Source: Hyphomonadaceae bacterium
GTDB taxonomy: Bacteria; Pseudomonadota; Alphaproteobacteria; Caulobacterales; Aquidulcibacteraceae
DNA: 8,337 nt
NCBI GenBank assembly: GCA_003526465.1
Contig: DPWD01000038.1
Location: 451 to 8,787, forward strand
Reading direction: 5' to 3'
Below, one piece after another: positions 5,621 through 8,337 of the stretch; the stretch's first letter is position 1, and every line of letters begins with the position of its first letter. The notes below the pieces were generated by a model, which saw only the letters and a list, made by a program, of their open reading frames with translations, had not been told where the DNA came from and made no database searches. The translations under genes were made by a program, and so were the position numbers.

Positions 5621-6898
5621 ATGACTGAAGCGGTCCCAGCTCATGCCGCGCCCGCGGGCACGCATCGCTTCGTCGCGCTCGGCTTGCTGTTTTTGGTCTA
5701 CGCTTTCAACTTTATCGACCGGCAAATCCTCGGCATTCTGGTCCCCGCCATCAAAGCCGACCTGCACTTCACCGACACCGAACTGGGCTGGCTGGGCGGC
5801 CCGGCGTTTGCGATTTTCTACACCGCCCTCGGCGTGCCGATCGCCTGGCTGGCCGACCGCTCGAGCCGGACCTGGATCATGACGGGCGCACTCGTAGTGT
5901 GGAGCGCCTTCACCGCCGCCTGCGGCTATGCCGGCAATTTTGCCCAGCTGTTTTTGGCCCGGCTCGGCGTCGGCGTCGGCGAAGCCGGTGGCGTGGCGCC
6001 GGCCTATTCGCTGATCTCGGATTATTTTCCACCGCGCGAACGCGCGCGTGCGCTGGCGGTCTATTCGTTCGGCATTCCCATCGGCAGCGCCGCCGGCATC
6101 CTTATTGGCGGGCTGATCGCCAGCCGCCTGGATTGGCGCATCGCCTTCATCGCCGTCGGGATCGCCGGCGTCGCCTTGGCCCCAATCTTCCGGTTGTTGG
6201 TGCGCGAGCCGATGCGCGGCCGCCACGATTCCAAGCCCGCCGCTGGCGCCAAAGCTTCGGTATGGGACACCGCGCGCCTGCTCGCGGGCAAGCCCAGCTA
6301 TTGGCTGCTCTCCTTCGGCGCGGCGTCTTCCTCGATCATGGGCTATGGGCTCTTCTTTTGGATGCCGAGTTTTCTCGTGCGCTCGTTCGGCTTCGACGTG
6401 GCGCAAGTCTCGATTTATTATGGCGCGCTGTTGTTGATCGGCGGCGTCGCCGGTGTTTGGCTCGGCGGCGTGCTGGCCGACAAGATGGGCGCAAGCAAGC
6501 GCTCGCGTTACGCGCTGATCCCGGCCGCGGCGTTCCTGCTCGCGCTACCGTGCTACGTGGCCGGGCTGGTGTCGTCGTCGCCAGTGTCGGCGTTCTTGCT
6601 GTTCCTGGCGCCGACCGCATTGGGCTTGGTGTGGCTTGGCCCGGTGATCAACGCAGTGCAGCATCTAGCGCCGGCGCACATGCGCGCCACTGCTTCGGCG
6701 CTGTTCTTGTTCATTAACAACCTGATCGGCTTGGGCCTAGGCAGCCTGCTGATCGGGGCGCTCTCGGATGCGCTCACCGCGCAATTTGGAGATGAAGCGC
6801 TGCGCTATTCGATACTGGCGGGAACCGGCTTCTATGTGATCGCCGCGTTGCTCATGTTGGCCGCATCGCGCGCGTTGGCGCGCGATTGGTGCGATTGA
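5621..6898 (+). CDS. MFS transporter, spinster-like family
   Basis: This 425-aa inner-membrane secondary transporter has an apparent 12-helix layout in two halves, split by a hydrophilic loop at about 195-220. NFIDRQILGIL (30-40) in the first helix is characteristic of spinster-like MFS proteins of proteobacteria. The loop 2-3 signature is GVPIAWLADRSSRTW (71-85) and its second-half counterpart LGGVLADKMG (281-290). RLGVGVGEAGG (114-124) and the charged motif PPRERARA (137-144) also fit. Length is normal. In catabolic clusters such carriers commonly accompany a TonB receptor and take the same compound across the cytoplasmic membrane; here that pairing is inferred from adjacency, and export cannot be excluded. 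The ATG has only a weak AGG (5612-5614) as ribosome site and sits directly behind an intrinsic terminator. No better downstream start exists before helix 1. Confidence 0.93.
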   Translation: MTEAVPAHAAPAGTHRFVALGLLFLVYAFNFIDRQILGILVPAIKADLHFTDTELGWLGGPAFAIFYTALGVPIAWLADRSSRTWIMTGALVVWSAFTAACGYAGNFAQLFLARLGVGVGEAGGVAPAYSLISDYFPPRERARALAVYSFGIPIGSAAGILIGGLIASRLDWRIAFIAVGIAGVALAPIFRLLVREPMRGRHDSKPAAGAKASVWDTARLLAGKPSYWLLSFGAASSSIMGYGLFFWMPSFLVRSFGFDVAQVSIYYGALLLIGGVAGVWLGGVLADKMGASKRSRYALIPAAAFLLALPCYVAGLVSSSPVSAFLLFLAPTALGLVWLGPVINAVQHLAPAHMRATASALFLFINNLIGLGLGSLLIGALSDALTAQFGDEALRYSILAGTGFYVIAALLMLAASRALARDWCD

Positions 6899-6973
6899 CC
6901 CGCTCTCACAAGACAACGCAGATCGTTTTCCGACTCCATTGCCGGTCACTGAGTTCTCGATGCGTGTTGACGG

Positions 6974-8337
6974 TCACGTCCCCTTAAGCACGGCCTTTGC
7001 CGCGTTGCGCCCGGCCGCGCCGCTTATCCCGCCGCCGCCGTGAACGCCGGCGCCGCAGAGATAGAGATTGTCGATCGGGGTCTTGTGCGTCGACCAGCCA
7101 GGCATCGGGCGCATGAACAACATCTGGTCGAGGATCAGTTGGCCATGGTTGAGATCGCCCTCGGTGAGGCCGTAGGTGGTTTCAAGGTCAAGCGGGGTCA
7201 GTGATCTGATTTCGCGGATGGAGGATTTGAGCTGCGGCAACACACTGGCGGCGGTGTCGATTGCGACGCGCTCCAGCACCGAGCGCTCCTGGCTCCACTC
7301 GGCCCCGCGCAATGCATAAGGCGCGAACTGAAAATGGATCGAAACCACTTTGTCGTTCGCGGTGATTTCCAGATAGGGCTCAAGCGAGGTCTGGCCGTAT
7401 TTCGCCGCGTCGTAAGCGCGCTCGACGTAGCGGACCGATGGCGCCACTACGAGCGTGCCGCTCGGCAGACCATGCGCCCCATCGGTGAGCAGGTGCACCT
7501 TCGCCACCGACCCGCGCATCTTGATCGATTGCGTCGCCCACACGAATTCGGGCGGCAGGTCGGGTGCGCCGACGAGATCGAGCAAAGTATGGCGCGGGTC
7601 AGCGCCGGAGATGACGATGGACGCAGCGATCTCTTCGCCGCTCTCAAGCCGCACGCCGCGCGCGCGCTGATCGTCAGTGACAATTCTCGCCACCGGCTCC
7701 GAGGTTCGCACTTGCCCGCCGTTCGACTTCAACGCAGCAATCAACGCAACGGCGATGCGGCCGACGCCGCCAGGAACGCGCCTATGCCCCGGTCCGCCGC
7801 GGTTCAGCCAATTGTGCATCAATGTGTAGCCGCTGCCGGCGGACATGGGGCCTAGCGTTGAGTTGTGAACGGCGACGGCGCCGATGGCGGCGCGCACGGC
7901 GTCGGACTCGAACCATTCTTCGGTGAGTTCGAGCGACGACATCGGCAGCATGCGGATAACGCGGAACATGTCGCGCGGGCCAAGTTTGCGCAGGCGCAGT
8001 GCAAGCTTCGCGAGCGGCGCGCCTTCGCTCCACGACACGTGAGGCAGGCGCGGCATTGGCGTGCGGTACGCTTCGTCTAGGAACGCTGTGGCTTCGCGCA
8101 TGAAAGCGACGAAATCGGGCCAGCGTGCCGCGTCCGTCGGCGAAAGCGCACGGATGGACGCGAGGGTCTCGCCATCGTCGTCCGCTGAGAGGCGGAGCTG
8201 GCGCCCGTCCGGCAACATTGAGATCAGAGGCTCTGCGACTGACGCAGGCAAGCCGTGGCGCCCAAGATCGAGATCGCGCAGGATATCAGGGCGCAGCTGT
8301 CCGCCCGCGTGCAAGGCGTCGGCGACGAAGCCATCGC
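6974..8337 (-). CDS. CrtI-like NAD(P)/FAD-dependent oxidoreductase, partial
   Basis: The reading frame stays open to the right edge of the window (453 complete codons visible), so the gene is cut at its 5' end. Apparent starts inside, such as the TTG at 8314, are not convincing. The family is about 520 aa long, so some 60-70 N-terminal residues, with the GxGxxG dinucleotide-binding loop, lie outside. Visible signatures are the stretch around RPDILRDLDLGRHGL after the missing fold, VISGADPRHTLLDLVG in the middle, and the C-terminal FAD-binding motif GAGVHGGGGISGAAG encoded at 7010-7054. These place it with phytoene-desaturase-like amine-oxidase-fold flavoproteins (COG1233 type). Most members outside carotenoid clusters have no assigned substrate, and no carotenoid gene is seen here. 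It converges on the MFS gene with a 75-bp gap, so it is not in the same operon; a link to the module is possible but unproven. Confidence 0.88.
   Translation of the reverse strand, partial: DGFVADALHAGGQLRPDILRDLDLGRHGLPASVAEPLISMLPDGRQLRLSADDDGETLASIRALSPTDAARWPDFVAFMREATAFLDEAYRTPMPRLPHVSWSEGAPLAKLALRLRKLGPRDMFRVIRMLPMSSLELTEEWFESDAVRAAIGAVAVHNSTLGPMSAGSGYTLMHNWLNRGGPGHRRVPGGVGRIAVALIAALKSNGGQVRTSEPVARIVTDDQRARGVRLESGEEIAASIVISGADPRHTLLDLVGAPDLPPEFVWATQSIKMRGSVAKVHLLTDGAHGLPSGTLVVAPSVRYVERAYDAAKYGQTSLEPYLEITANDKVVSIHFQFAPYALRGAEWSQERSVLERVAIDTAASVLPQLKSSIREIRSLTPLDLETTYGLTEGDLNHGQLILDQMLFMRPMPGWSTHKTPIDNLYLCGAGVHGGGGISGAAGRNAAKAVLKGT

Noticed and set aside
5585..6406. Minus-strand open frame opposite the MFS transporter
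   Set aside because: Shadow of the transporter gene; the plus-strand product has clear MFS motifs and the antisense product none.
6865..6886. 8-bp inverted repeat ATCGCGCG/CGCGCGAT near the end of the MFS gene as a terminator
   Set aside because: It lies within the coding sequence, encodes the ordinary C-terminal residues and has no T-run after it. The 6899-6973 gap also shows no terminator for either convergent gene.
8312..8314. TTG at 8314 as the start of the FAD oxidoreductase
   Set aside because: The frame remains open upstream to the window edge, and the family needs an N-terminal dinucleotide-binding fold that is missing from the visible part.

Overview
The window is GC-rich DNA with tightly packed genes. 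It combines a TonB-dependent receptor, a spinster-type MFS transporter, an acyl-CoA ligase and a CrtI-like flavoprotein. This mix is typical of Alphaproteobacteria of the Caulobacterales/Hyphomonadaceae/Sphingomonadales kind. That placement is inferred from gene content and composition; no taxonomic marker settles it. No mobile element, CRISPR array or integrase is visible.

Layout. Positions 1-60 hold a strong intrinsic terminator belonging to a plus-strand gene that ends left of the window. A tRNA-Asn(GUU) gene with an encoded CCA follows (130-204) behind a plausible promoter. Two minus-strand genes form a tight operon: a TetR-family regulator (1771-2424) and, 15 bp after it, an AMP-forming acyl-CoA ligase (220-1755). 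From the shared 79-bp AT-rich region upstream of tetR, plus-strand transcription runs into an alpha/beta hydrolase (2504-3346). That gene overlaps by 4 nt the start of a TonB-dependent outer-membrane receptor (3343-5559). A hairpin terminator separates the receptor from a spinster-like MFS transporter (5621-6898). A phytoene-desaturase-like FAD oxidoreductase converges from the right and is cut by the window edge (6974-8337, minus strand, N-terminus missing).

How the genes may work together (inference). They look like a locally regulated uptake and catabolism module. The receptor would take a scarce, probably hydrophobic or bulky organic compound across the outer membrane and the MFS protein across the inner membrane. 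The hydrolase would cleave it and the ligase would activate a carboxylate as its CoA thioester. The TetR protein probably controls the divergent promoters, perhaps sensing the substrate or its CoA ester. The substrate cannot be read from the sequence.

No single element is clearly an undescribed system. The most informative features are the compact control region (a 7-bp inverted repeat over the plus-strand -35 and the tetR start codon, with overlapping divergent -10 elements), the hydrolase's missing canonical catalytic acid, and the terminator placed 10 bp before the transporter's start codon.
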